64,000 bases of DNA from contig CP084620.1 of NCBI GenBank assembly GCA_025917655.1, positions 3,038,001-3,102,000 on the forward strand. The letters are read 5' to 3'. This document shows positions 43,646 to 55,200 of the stretch, one piece after another. The notes below the pieces were generated by a model, which had not been told where the DNA came from, did no database searches, and was given only the letters and a program-made list of their open reading frames with translations. The DNA comes from Chlorella sorokiniana. Its lineage: Eukaryota; Chlorophyta; Trebouxiophyceae; Chlorellales; Chlorellaceae. Made by a program: the position numbers and the translations under genes. Positions within the stretch are counted from its first letter, which is position 1, and the number at the start of each line of letters is the position of its first letter.

Positions 43646-43851
43646 GCTGGATGGCGTGCCGGTGCTGCTGCTTTGCAGCAACCAAAGTTTTGCATACGTC
43701 GCCACAATGCAATGCGCTATGGTGGCGCTCACTTTTTCTCAATCTGCTCGCGCCTCTGCCCAACGCTCGTGCCCCCTATTTGATTATTCTCCCTTGTACT
43801 TCTTCTCCATGATATGTGAGCAGACAGTTGGACTCCTTGATGTGCACCTAT

Positions 43852-43856
43852 TGTAA
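43852..43856 (+). terminator. TGTAA polyadenylation signal of the DUF1350 gene
   Basis: TGTAA 207 bases after the stop, in a 508-base convergent gap (43646-44153) with no gene seen. Confidence 0.65.
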
Positions 43857-44100
43857 CAAACCTTATGGAACTATCGGTGCAGCCCTGTGGCTGCTGAACT
43901 GCCCCAGGAGCCTTCACATCACCCCTAGCCTGCCTGCCAGTGGTCCGAAGTCGGCCACCACCCGCCAGCTCAGCGCTGCCCTCGGTTGGCCAGCTTCTGA
44001 ATGGAACCGAGACCTTGCCGCTGCATGCTTTGCTCCTGATCCATCCGTAGAATCGCCCCACTCACATTGAAGAGTCAGGTAGCACATCCAGGCCCACCGA

Positions 44101-44105
44101 TTACA
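44101..44105 (-). terminator. TGTAA polyadenylation signal of the DUF7887-like gene
   Basis: TTACA on the plus strand reads TGTAA on the gene strand, 49 bases past the stop at 44154-44156. Confidence 0.65.
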
Positions 44106-44153
44106 GCGCACGGTCGCAGGCAGCGCTGCTTCAAGCGTACGCCGCTGTGCAGC

Positions 44154-44720
44154 CTAGGCTGCGCCCCCTTGCTCCGGCAGCAGCAGCACCTCCAGCAAGG
44201 CCAGGAAGCCTACCGCCAGCACCTTTGCCGTCCGCTGCGGCCAGATTTGCTCCCCGCGGCGGCTGCTCACGGCGGCGGCCACGGCGCCACACGCCAGATG
44301 GAAGCAGCCAAGCGAGACCGACAGCTGCAGGGGTGGGGAAAGCTTCGGGCGTCACAGGCCGGGCAGCCCTCTGAGGGATTGCCCGTTGAACCCCAAGACT
44401 GGCCCTGAATCCGTACCCCCATGGGATGACAGAAGCAACAGCGATCAGCAGAGAAGGTTTGGCCCAGGCGTGCAGTTGCCCGCAGCACACCCATGCCTTC
44501 GCGCCTGTTGCAGCTGCTGCTCCTGCTCCTTGGAGATCACGCCAATCCGACTCCAGTCGCCACTATAGGCTGCATCGATCAGCATGAAGATGACCAGAAC
44601 TACTCCCAGCTGCAGCCACACTCGGTAGAGGGGCGAGCCCACGAGCTGCACGGCAGCAGAGGCGGCGCCCTCTCTGTCGCCGCCGCTTGCCGCAGTGCGC
44701 CTGAGGTTCATATGGCGCGC
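44154..44720 (-). CDS. Small membrane protein, DUF7887-like, green-lineage conserved (5' end uncertain)
   Basis: Two exons are clear. The upstream one, opening after an acceptor at about 44721, reads MNLRRTAASGGDREG, then a hydrophobic VWLQLGVVLVIFMLIDAAY and YSGDWSRIGVISKEQEQQL. The last exon (44154-44324) reads LSVSLGCFHLACGAVAAAVS and a second hydrophobic run KVLAVGFLALLEVLLLPEQ. The block DAxYSGDWSRIG-ISKE recalls a plant chloroplast protein of unknown function that ends in one or two membrane helices. The intron between the exons fits in phase only with a GC donor (CAG/GCGCGA). A transit-peptide exon probably lies upstream, and a GTGAGC donor near 44804 is a candidate for its end. The ceramidase-like gene lies upstream on the same strand. 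Confidence 0.55.
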
Positions 44721-45183
44721 CTGCAGACATTACCCATCAATTAGATGGCTGAAGGTGGTATGCGTGTGTCTATTGCTCCATAAAGACAGCCACAGACGTG
44801 AAGCTCACCCGCCACGAACCGTAGACTGCCGTAGAACGCGTAAACTCATGATGAATGGGACCAGTAATAACTTGGGTACGTTTGATAGGATGCAGGACAG
44901 TTCCCTGTGACTTGCAAGCCCTAGCAGGCGCTGGCAAGCCCCCAACCCCGCCAGCCACGCAAGTTGCAGCCATACTATACATTAGGTTGAGAACAAATAG
45001 AAGAATAAAGATGTAACTGAAGGCTTTTCTCGACATGTTTGCAAGGCTCTGTCGCCGCCGCCACGCTGTGCGCTGTCCTGCTCCTGCCCGGCAACGAACT
45101 GACAGCCCCAATCCCTCCTGGATCGAAACCGTACAACACCAGTTGAGTTATTGGCAAGGTGAAACAAGCAGGGGCGATCACAG

Positions 45184-46418
45184 TCATGGGCTGGCTCTAG
45201 CAGCCGCTGCCGCCGCCTCGCGCACATGCCGCACCACCTGCCACTCAGAGGCGGCCACCACTAAGTGCTTCAGGTTGTGCCCACTCAGCACGCCAGCTGT
45301 CAGAGAATAGATGAGCTGATCATACTGCTCAGCCGCCATGGCCATCGCATACATCGCCAGCGCCGCCAGCAGGTGGCGGTTTGATCGCCCGGCGGGCGGC
45401 GGGTCAGCGATGAGCAGGTAGAAGCTGGCCAGCACTGCGGCAGGATGTGAGGATGGAAGGGGAGGATGGAAGGGAGCCAGGCTGTGGAACAGATCCTCAC
45501 AAGTGGGTATGAATAGGTGGAGGGGGCAGCGGTAGGCTGGCGGATTGGAGTGCACCAAGGCAGCACTGGCAGGGGGACCTGGCTGTGCCAATCAGGATGC
45601 TGGCACGACAGCTGCACCAGCGTCCCCAGCAGCTGCTCCTCAGCGTGCCGCCCCCTCACCTGAGCCCGCCTGCGTCAGCACGTAGGGCCGCAGATCGCCC
45701 CGTCCTGCCGCCTCACTGGCCCCCCAGTACAGCACGCTGCCTGCCCCCGCCGCCACAAGCAGCGGCAGCGCGACGGCGCCCGCTGCGGCGCTGCGACGCT
45801 GTGCCAGCAGCGCAGCCACCAGCGCGGTGAAGCTGACGGCGATGCTGAGCCGGTCGTAAACCAGTGTGTCCATGCCAGGGCTGATATGATAGATGGAGGA
45901 GGTGAGTCCCACCGATGCCATCCCCACAAAAGACACAGCCCAGCTCGCCACCTCGGCGACGGACATGCCCCACGGACGCGTGCAGCAATGGTGCGCCAGC
46001 CCTGCCAGCCCTGGCACCGCCACGGGCAGGCTGCTCAGCACGTTGGCGCCATGTGGGATGCCCAACAGTGTCCGCCAATCCCCGCATAGCTGTGGTAGGC
46101 TGGGTTCTGGGGGATGCGGGGGCTGCGGAGGAACCAGTCTGCCGCCAGCGCCATCGCTAGAACCTCGCCGGCAAGGCGGACAACGGAGAAGGCTGCATGC
46201 GCATGAAACAGCTGTTTCTTAAGTGGCGCTTCAGCACTAACAGAACAGACGTGCATGTTGATGACTGTTTGGTGAGCTGTTGCAAGTGTTTGGAACGGTG
46301 GACGTGGCAATGGTGCCAGTGTTTCGATCCCAGCCCCGTCAGCGCCGGCCCACAGCCGACCACCTCCCCCGCGGTCTGCACCTGTTCTGTCACGCATCGC
46401 TGTGTTGGTCATGGCCAT
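45184..46418 (-). CDS. Ceramidase-like multi-pass membrane protein (CREST superfamily)
   Basis: Reading order: RLAGEVLAMALAADWFL, PRIPQNPAYHSYAG, WRTLLGIPHGANVLSSLPVA, AEVASWAVSFVGMASVGLTS, SSIYHISPGMDTLVYDRLSI, FTALVAALLAQRR, GAGSVLYWGASEAAGRGDLR, VLASFYLLIADPPPAGRSN, AALAMYAMAMAAEQYDQLIY and TAGVLSGHNLKHLVVAASEW. Several hydrophobic helices carry the S-x-x-x-H, D...D and HxxxH pattern of alkaline ceramidases and CREST hydrolases, with likely zinc ligands at the last HNLKH. The wording is closer to bacterial ceramidase-like proteins than to eukaryotic ACER enzymes. Actual substrate is unknown. Homology runs through a frame change at 46080-46083, where one more C would restore YAGDWRT. The start is the first ATG (46418) and is uncertain. 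Confidence 0.7.
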
Positions 46419-47285
46419 CTGTGGGTGTAATACAGCGGTAAGCCCCGACGGCCAGCCCCAGAAGAGTTAAGAATGGTCACCCGCAGCGCAGGCAGCAGAT
46501 ACTGACGTCCATTTCTCGTGCACGATAGTTACAACGATGTACAACTTCGTGAATTGAACAGGCGATGAGATGCCGCACCGGCTGAGTCGGGTGGGAAGGA
46601 CTCCTGCCAGGGCAGTGCCGTGCACTCGAAACCCATTTCCGCTGCATTCCATCAGACTTTATCGCAAAACACAGAACTTGACACCCTGACGGCTGGGGTG
46701 ATGCGTGTTCTGATTATTCGGGAAGAGAGAGCGAGAGGAGGGCGGCCGGCTGGCGGCAGCGGGCACATGCATAGGGGCCCGGTGGGGAGGTAGCCTGCCT
46801 GCGTCAGTGCCCATCGGATATCAATTACTGTGAATCGCGAAGCTTCCTACAGCATAATTGAAGCTACCTTGACGAGGCAGCCGGCCAAACGAGGTGGCTG
46901 CACCACGACTCCTGCACTCTGTTGCACGTCCCCTCCACGTTGGCTGCAGATTTGCTCATCATTCTTCCTTGAGTGCTGTATGTTGGTCAAAAAATCGTTC
47001 CCTTCTAGGCATGAGGCTGAGGACTATGGGTGTCTCTGCAATCCAGCCGGCCAGTCAACTCGAGAGGCGGCGACTGTCGCATCCTGGCAGCAGGCAACTC
47101 ACGCACGGCTGGGCAGGTGGATGATAATGCCACCACACACCTTCGCTATCTCGTGTATCCTTTCAGAACTGATCTGGGTTTGCCCCCGCCCTCCGCTGTC
47201 TCCATCGATTCACTTCCGAGGGTTCAGGGGCACCGAGCGCAGTGGGTCCTGGGGCTTACAATTGCAGAGATAGTCACAAACAAGC
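46419..47285. promoter_or_regulatory. Divergent gap, ceramidase-like gene (-) / HCAR (+)
   Basis: 867 bp, markedly AT-richer than surrounding exons. It must hold both promoters. No gene, repeat or known light-responsive element could be assigned. Confidence 0.45.
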
Positions 47286-50200
47286 ATGCAGAGCGGTGCC
47301 GGCAGGCGCTGCCTGGCAGCGTGCCCCGCCGCCTCCGCTGGCCCGCCACCGCTGCGGCCGGCACGCGGCCGCCGCCTGCTTGTCAGCGCACAGGCAAGTT
47401 CTCTTTCCGTTGCTGCACCGCTGTTGTGCCTTAGCAGCAGCTTTCAACCCTCGCTTCTCAGCGTCCTTTCTATTCTGTGCTGATAGCAGGTGGAAGTGCC
47501 GCCGCGGTTTCCAGCGGGCGACTGGCGGCACAAGGCGCGGCCCATCAAGGACGGCAGCAACTATCCGGCCAAGGAGCACTGCAGCCACTGCGGGCTCTGG
47601 TGGGTGCTGCAGGAGGGGCCCTAGAGTGGCAGGGGCGCGCTGTTCCTGGCTGCTTAGCGGCACCAGAGCGTAATTCAGGGTGCCGTAAGCTGGCGCTGCC
47701 GCCTGCATTGGCACGGCTGCGAGGGCCTGCACCCTTCCTGCAACACGCCTCTGGAACCGTGCAGCACGACGCCATGCTCCCCCCTTTTCATTGCATCTCA
47801 GCGATACATACTACATAGCCCACGTGAAGGACGCCTGCGCATTCCTGGGGACGGCATGAGCCGCATCGGGCGGCTGGAGGAGCAGGTGTGCCTGTGACGC
47901 GCAGCCTGCTGCTTGCAGTGGATTCCTTTCCGTTGCTGGGGTGCACCAGGCAGCAGCAGCATGTCCACAGGCGCAACAGACAACACCTCTTTGCTAAAAA
48001 GAAAGCCATCGCGGGCGAGGCTGCCACCTCGGTCGCCGGGCCTCACCTGCCGCAGGTGCACGGGCGGCGGCGCGACCCAGCCAGCGAGGACGAGCTGCGC
48101 TTCGGCGTCACGCGGCAGGTGTTGTACGCGCGCAACCAGCCTGCGGTACAGGGGGCCCAGTGGACGGGCATCGTGACGCAGGCGAGTCTTACAGGGGGCT
48201 GGGCTCAGGCTGGGGCTCTCGACTGCCGGGGCCCTCACCACCACCAGGACACACAGCGCCGCCCAGGCTGCAGCCCGTCGCGGGCCGGCCTGCAGTCTGT
48301 GCCAGCGGCCGCCCACCCACGGCTGTTGCCGCCGCTGGCCGTGAAGCTGCGCCCGAGTCTGTTGAATCTCTGGTCAGCGGTCATGTTCTCTGCGCTGCAG
48401 ATAGCCATAGAGATGCTGGAGTCCGGCAGGGTGGACGCCGTGGTCTGCGTGCAGAGCGACGAGCGCGACCGCTTCTCCCCCAAGCCGGTGCGACGCTGCC
48501 GCTCATCCCCTTGTACTGTTGCTCATCTGTTTGTACTGTCGCTCATCTCCTTGCTCTCAGCGGCAGGGGTGTCGGCGGATGCAGCTGGCCCACATCGGGC
48601 GGCTGCAGGGGCCGCTGCCGCCAATGCCTGCTTACCGCCCGGCGCCCTGCCGGCCGACTCTCCCAGATCGGCCTCGATTGCATCCTGGAATCATTGAATT
48701 TCTGATGGCCTGTGCATTGATCGGCATTCCCCACCCCCGGACACCCGGCAATCAGGTGGTGGCCCGCAGCAAGGCAGACATCCTGGCGGCACGCGGCGTC
48801 AAGCCCACCCTCTCCCCCAACCTGAACGTCCTGGCCACCGTGGAGGCGCTGGACGTCAAGCGCCTGCTGTTCATCGGCGTCGGCTGCCAGGCAAGCCGCG
48901 CAGGCCTGCGCACCTCGGCACGGAAGCAGCTGCTGCAGCGGAAGGCAGCACGCCCGACAGGGGCAGCATGGGGTCTTTCAATCTCAGCCGTTCAGTCAGC
49001 TCCCACCCCAATCGCTCCCTCTTTTCGATTGCGAGCGCAGGTCCAGGCGTTGCGATCCATAGAGCCGCACCTGGGCCTTGAGAAGCTGTATGTGCTGGGC
49101 ACCAACTGCGTGGACAACGGCCCTCGCCAGGTGCGACCCTGGCGGCGGTGGCGGTTGGGCGCCATGTGTGGGCTATCGGCGGCGGCGGCTTGCTGCAGCT
49201 GCTGCTCTCTCGCTTTGGTGCTGCTCGGATGCCAAGCCCGATGCTGGTGTGGGGCGTGTGCAGCCGAGAGCTGGGCGATGTGGGTTTTTGCAATAGCACC
49301 TGCTGCACAGGTAGCTTCGTGTGTCTCTTTTTTGCCCACGTTTAGACTCCCCCTGCCCTCGCCGGGTGCTCTCGCACATGCGCCGCCACCACCCTCAACA
49401 ACCTCGCCGCCGCTGCAGGGCCTGGAGAAGTTCTTGTCTGCCGCCAGCGCCGACCCCCGGCAGCGTGCTGCACTACGAGTTCATGCAGGTGGGCTGAGGG
49501 GGTTAGGGGAGGGAAGGAAGGGGGGGGTTGGGGGCCGAGATCAGTGTGCGTACGTTTCTGGGGGGACGGGCTGCATCTGCTCCCAGCTCTCTTTACTTTT
49601 CAATGCACCGCTTGTTCACTTTACGTGGCAAACGCTTGGCCCCGCTCACTCTTCCCTCTGATGGCCCCCCTCCTGTGACTCTTCGTCTCTCCCATCAATA
49701 ATCGACGGCCACCAGGACTACAAGGTGCACATCAAGCACACAGACGGCTCCTTCGAGTATGTGCCCTACTTCTGCCTGCCAGGTCAGCTTCGCAAGTCAA
49801 AGAGGCCCCACGTTTACCCCAGCCGTGCCTGCATGCGATTGCATTGTGTGGCCAGCCTGCGCACGTAGCGCCTCGAGGGGGCTGCAAGCCCTCCAGCAGC
49901 GCCGCCGCGGTGCAACCCTGGCAACCCCGCCCAACCCATGTCCGTGCCCATGCTGCGCTGCCGCAGCCAACGACCTCAATGACGTGATTGCGCCCTCCTG
50001 CTACTCCTGCTTTGACTACCCCAACGCCACGGGTGGGGGCACAAGAGGGGCGGGGTGGGGGGGGTAATATACGCGACCACCCTGCGGTTGGTGCTGCTGA
50101 GGCACGGCACCGATTACCTAGCTTCAGTGCAGCTCCCTCCCTGCTTCATGCGCATCTGTGTTCGCCTGTGCCCCCCGCCCCCTCCCCTCCCAAAAAACTC

Positions 50201-51588
50201 GCCCATACCTCATCCCATGCTGAAACCCATGCACAAGCAATGCCTCCCCTCCTGGGCCCACCCCCACCGCGCACCCACACCGGCCACTATCTCACCACTG
50301 CAGCCATGCACAAGCCCCCTTCCCCCACACACCCACAACCCACACCCACCCACCCACCCACCCACCCACCCACTTCCCCTCCTCCTTAGTGCAGCTGACC
50401 TGGTGGTGGGCTACATGGGGGTGCCCTTCCTGAACACCGACATGACCAGCCACCTGCAGTACCTGACGGTACGCAACGAAGCCGGACAGGAGCTGCTGGA
50501 CGCAGGTGGGAAGCTGCGGTGCCGCTGCCCTGCTGCCTTTGCGAGCATGCCCATGGCCCAGCATCCCTCGACACTCACACGCCCCCTGCTCCTCTGCTTC
50601 ATGCCTTTCTGTCGCTCACACGCTCACACTGGCCCCCGCCTCTACTTTCCTCTCTACTTTCTCGTTTGCTTTCCCCTCACACCACCCCACTTCCTCACCC
50701 CCACAAGCACACATAACACACCAAGCACTCCCCGCCCGCTGCAGTGAGTCATCGCCTGGTGCAGGAGCCCGCGATGAGCGGCGGCAGCCGGCGGGCGTTT
50801 GTGCTGCAGACGGTGCTGGCGGACGACGAGTGAGCTGCTGCCTGCTTTGGCTGGCGCTTGCGTCAGACGGTTTCCGTCTGCGTGGCGTGGGTTGCCTCAT
50901 GGGCGGCACCCGGGAGCGGCTGCCAGCGTGCGGTTACGTTTTGCGGGCTGTTCACCGCCGCACTTTTGCCCCGGCCATGCAGGGCCAAGCTGGGCAAGGC
51001 GCCCAACCCTGCGCCGCGCTGGCTGGGCAACGTGCTGGCCTGGGTGCTGGGGCTGGTGGGGCCGCAGGGCCTGGAGTTTGCCAAGTACTCGGTGGACTAC
51101 CACTACATCCGGTAGGTGGTACTGCATGGTACTGCAGATGCACCGCAGGCGTGCCTCCCGGCTGCTTGGGGGTCTCTGCCCCGTCGCCACCACCTGCTGA
51201 CGTGGCTTTGCTGCCTGGCGCTGCCGATGCCTGGCCCCCCTTCGTTCCTGCGCAGGAACTGGATCCACGTGATGCGCCACTGGGGCCCCAAACGCGCGGC
51301 GCAGCACATCCCCGACTTTGCTCAGCGCATTGTGGCAGAGGTGGGCGGCAGGGGCTGGGTGGAAGCTGACGGGGAGGGGCCCGTGTAGCTGTTGCTGGAC
51401 TTCACCCGCAGGGAAGGCTGGCAGCCGTGCCCTGGATGTAACTCAAAACTGCCTGGCTGCCCTTGCTTGCACCGACCCTTCCTGCCTTGCTTCCTGGCTG
51501 CCGTCGCTGGCTGCAGTATGACCAAAAAGGTGTCGTGAGCCAGAGGGCGGCGCTCAAGGGGCCCATGCCTGGAGGGAAGCAGGGCTGA
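47286..51588 (+). CDS. HCAR: 7-hydroxymethyl chlorophyll a reductase, plastid precursor
   Basis: HCAR is a ferredoxin-dependent Fe-S flavoprotein that converts 7-hydroxymethyl chlorophyll a to chlorophyll a, the last step of the chlorophyll b-to-a cycle. It belongs to the FrhB (F420 hydrogenase/dehydrogenase beta) family. Exon 1 (47286-47393) encodes a basic transit peptide ending RRLLVSAQ; exon 2 starts 47490 with [19 protein letters not shown]. Cluster cysteines lie in [18 protein letters not shown] and [10 protein letters not shown], with more in [30 protein letters not shown] and [11 protein letters not shown]. Later blocks are [20 protein letters not shown] and [20 protein letters not shown]; the end is [11 protein letters not shown]. 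The introns after SAQ (47394) and GCQ (48891) begin GCAAG. One frame change lies at 49454-49458. Confidence 0.93.
48501..48560. repeat. 20-bp tandem repeat, three copies, in an HCAR intron
   Basis: GCTCATC.CCTTGTACTGT-like units start at 48501, 48521 and 48541; the third is diverged at its end. Confidence 0.85.
50341..50373. repeat. (CCCA)n tract near a 3' splice site in HCAR
   Basis: Eight CACC units about 20 bases before the acceptor CTTAGTGCAG of the exon beginning DLVVGYMG. Confidence 0.8.
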
Positions 51589-52220
51589 AGGGCCCATGCG
51601 CCACGGCCCCCTTTCCACACCTGCCACCGGCATCGCTGCTGCAGCTGGCGGCGATGCTGCCCGAACGCATGAGAAGAGAAGAAAAACACTGTGCTCTTTG
51701 GGCCTTGGTCCGCTTAGTGTCCCCACGGGGGGGTAGTCTGCCAGCTGAATCCTAATTGTCTGTGCATTTCAGATCTTCTGTACTGTTCTGTCTTTAGCGC
51801 GTGTGAGAGAGGTAGCTTGTAAGGGGTTGGCTTGGTTGCATTGGCAAGCTCCACACAGCTGTCAGCCACACGGCAAGATGCATGGCAGCAGTAGGCTGCT
51901 CCGCTGCGCCCTGCTCAGTCCCTGCCAACAACTCGTCGGTTACACGTGCCAGAGTGCCAATTCAAGCAGGAAATGCAGACAGGAGGGTGCATGCGGCCTG
52001 TGCGTGCCAGGCGCTGCCACGCCGTGGCCATCACTGCATGCCGGGCCGGACAACCAGTGTTCGTTCGCCCGATATTGAACAGGATTTGTTGGGTGCGACG
52101 GGCAACTCGTGAGGCCGACTGCGGAGCCGCAAAGGCGTGGGGAGGGGAGTGGCGTGGCTGTCAGGAGCGGCGTTGTGAACGCCGTCTGCTGTAGATGCGT
52201 ACTGCAGGCGTGTACCGCGC
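51589..52220. other. Convergent intergenic region HCAR / aldolase with two poly(A) signals
   Basis: 632 bp. TGTAA at 51818-51822 (+) follows the HCAR stop by 230 bases. TTACA at 51940-51944, TGTAA on the minus strand, lies 277 bases past the aldolase stop. No gene seen between. Confidence 0.6.
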
Positions 52221-55200
52221 TCAGTACTTGTAATCCTTCACGTACAGGCTCTCGCCCTTGGCGGTGAGGTCGCCCTTGCCCAGGGTGGCCTCGCCTGCGG
52301 GGAAGAGGGCGGCAAGAGAAGGGTGCAGGCGGGCTCAGAGGTCAGCTGCTCTTTGCTCCTCCCGGCGACAAAACGCTTTCCAGCGCCTGCCTGCGGCTGG
52401 TGATGGGGACGGCAGGGCATGAATTCCTCCCCCCATGGCTGCAAGCTGCCGCTGCTGCGGCGGCCCTCACTGTTGGCCTTGGCGCGGGCAATGAAAGCCT
52501 CCTGCCCAGCCTTGAAGTTTTCCTTCTTGCCGCCCCAGGCCTTGAGCGCCGATGCCTGCAGCAGCAGAGGGGGCATGTGTGTGAGGAGCAGGTTGAAGGC
52601 AGCCATTCCGCCAGGGCGCCGTCGCTGAACACCCGGTGAAAGCGCGCCAGGGCAGCAAGCGCGTTCGACCATCAGCAGGCCCGGCTTGGGGGCCACAGCG
52701 GAGGGGGTCCGGGCAGCGTACACCCCAACTCGTCCTGATAACCTCCTTTCCACTCCACTCTACCGCTCCGCCGCCCCCCCCACACACACACACACACACG
52801 CTCCTTCCCACTGCCCACCTGCAGCGCGCGGCCGAACGAGAAGGAGAGGGTCCAGGGCTTCTTCACGCCCTCACATTGGTTCATGGCAGCCAGGTGGGCG
52901 GTGGCCTCCTCCTCGGACTGCCCGCCTGCGGTGGGGGAAGGCATGAAGAAGAAACAAGACACGTGGATGAGAGACTGGGGGGGGGGGGGGATTCCCCAGA
53001 ACCCCATGCGGGCGTCGCCATGGCGGGCAGGGGGCTGCAATCGCGCCGCTGCACAGCCCACGCAGCAGCTGGCTGCCCCGCTCACCCGACAGGAACATGA
53101 CGCCCGGCACGGCGGCGGGCACGGTGCGCATGAGGGTGCGGGCGGTGAGGTAGCCGGCGGTGGGGACGTCCACCTTGGGGCCCTCCGCGCCTGCGGGCAG
53201 GGAGGGGTGTGGCTGTTCATGGCGGGTACGCGGTTTGTGCGGTGGCAGCTTGTGGGAGCGCGGCGAGCGTGCGGGAGTCTCCAGGCACTGACCCAGCCCC
53301 CGCCGCACCAATCTCCTCCCTTGTGAGCCTCCCCGGCTAGCAAGCCGCTCTCTCTCATGCTTGTTGCCCCCCCCCACACACACACACACCCAAACACACA
53401 CACTCACATCCCCAACCCCACCCTCATCCACCTACTCCATGCCGCAGCAGCACCCACCCGCCAGCACCATGTTGGGCTTCAGCAGCGTCCCCTCCAGCAG
53501 CACGTGCATGTCCGCCAGCGCCTTGTAGCACGCCGCCAGCACGCGCTCCGTAACGGCGGCGCACACGTCGATGGGGTGGTCGCCGTCGGTCAGGATCTCG
53601 GGCTCCACGATGGGCACCTGGAGAGGGAGAGAAATCGAAGTTTCGATATTTGACTGGAGGTGGGCACTGCCAAAGGAACGCGCCCGCTCCGCGAGTGCTC
53701 TGTAATCGCAAGCCAAGGGGTGAGGCAGCAGCGGCAGGGAGTCCTGGCAGGGGGCAAAGTAAGAGGCACATCACAGCGGGCGTGCGGCGGCGGCGGAGGG
53801 CGGCGGGGCGGCGCGCACCAGGCCGTTCTCCTGGCAGATGACGGCGTAGCGGGCCAGGGTGTAGGCATTCTGGTGGATGGACAGCTCTGCGGGGGAGGAG
53901 GCATGGAGTTTGCAGCTTGAGAAGAGGCCGTGGGGTTGCATGGAGGGTTGGCCAACAGGTGGGTCGAGCCCCTGTGCGCATAGTGTGCGCGGTGAGGGGG
54001 GCCTGCGCAGCTGCAGGCGAGCGAGCGAGGGGAAGGAGGCAGCAGCAACAGCAGCAGCAGCAGGGCCGCCCACCGCTGGGGCAGCCGTTGCCAATCTTCA
54101 GCACGGCGCGCCACTTGGCGAAGCGGGCGCCCTGCTCGTAGTACTTGGCACACCTGCGAGTTTTTTTTTTTTTTTTTTTGTGGGGTGGGGTGGGGTGGGG
54201 GAAATGGGGGGATGGTGTGTGGGGGCGTGGGTCGGGGGTCGGTGGATGAGCATACAGCTGGGTAAGCGCGTAACCGCATCCAGCAAGGGCCAGCGGCCTC
54301 CACCACAGACCCCCCACACAACCCCTCCCTCTGCCCACACCGACGCTGTGCCTCAACAGCCAGCCGATGAGCGGCGAGGCAGCCGCCAACCGGCAGCTCA
54401 CCGCTTGCCGAGGTCGTCGATGCCCTGGGTCTCGGTCTCGCCGTCGGTGCCCGGCAGCGCCACCACGCCCTTGTCAACCTGGGGGTCAGGGGGATGGCGG
54501 GTTGGTGGGATAGACGTGAGGGGGGGGCCGGGGGCGGGGCGGGGGTACGAGGAGGTTGGCGGGGTGGGCGCAAACGGAGCGCGAGCAGACGAAGGGGGAG
54601 CATGGAGGGAAGGGGAGTCCGGGGGCTTTTCTAGGCCGCGGCTGACGAGGACAGGCCGCCGCTGCCGCCGCAGCGTGCTGCTGCTGCTGGGGGCAAGACA
54701 TGCGCTGTCAGGGTATGGGCCTGGCAGCCTGCGTGATGCCACCCCAGTCGCAGCGCCAGCAGGGCGTAGTGAAGGGGAAGGCGGGCCGTTCCAGGCTCCA
54801 CGCTGGGACCCCCCGGGAACAGCAGGGTGCCCGGGACAGCATGGTGCCTCGGTATTGAGGGGCACTCAGTATTGAGGGGCCCACCTTGATGCCAGGGATG
54901 ATGCCCTTGTCCTGCAGCATCTTCACAAACGGCGTGCCGTCGCTGGCGTTCTGGTACAGGGTCTCCTCATACAGAATCTGCGGCAGGGCGGCAGGCAACA
55001 GAGGGGATGAGCTCAAGCGGGAGCAGTGACGCCAGGAGCGCCGCGGGTGAGTTGATCCCCTAGCTGGGGCCTGCTCCTGGGATGAGGGATGACCCGCCTT
55101 GGATGCGAACCGGCGGCACGGCGCTGTACTCAAGGTGCAGGCAGTACAACAAAGTTGCAGATGCGAGTGCAGGGTAGCGGTACAACGCACCACGCCCGAG

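Noticed and set aside
44770-45111. Hydrophobic N-terminal frame beginning MSRKAFSYIFILLFVLNLM
   Set aside because: It could be an upstream exon of the DUF7887-like gene, but frame and composition do not connect convincingly and it may be untranslated or intergenic DNA.
48501-48560. Three 20-bp repeats as a CRISPR-like array
   Set aside because: The repeats are directly adjacent with no spacers, inside a eukaryotic intron.
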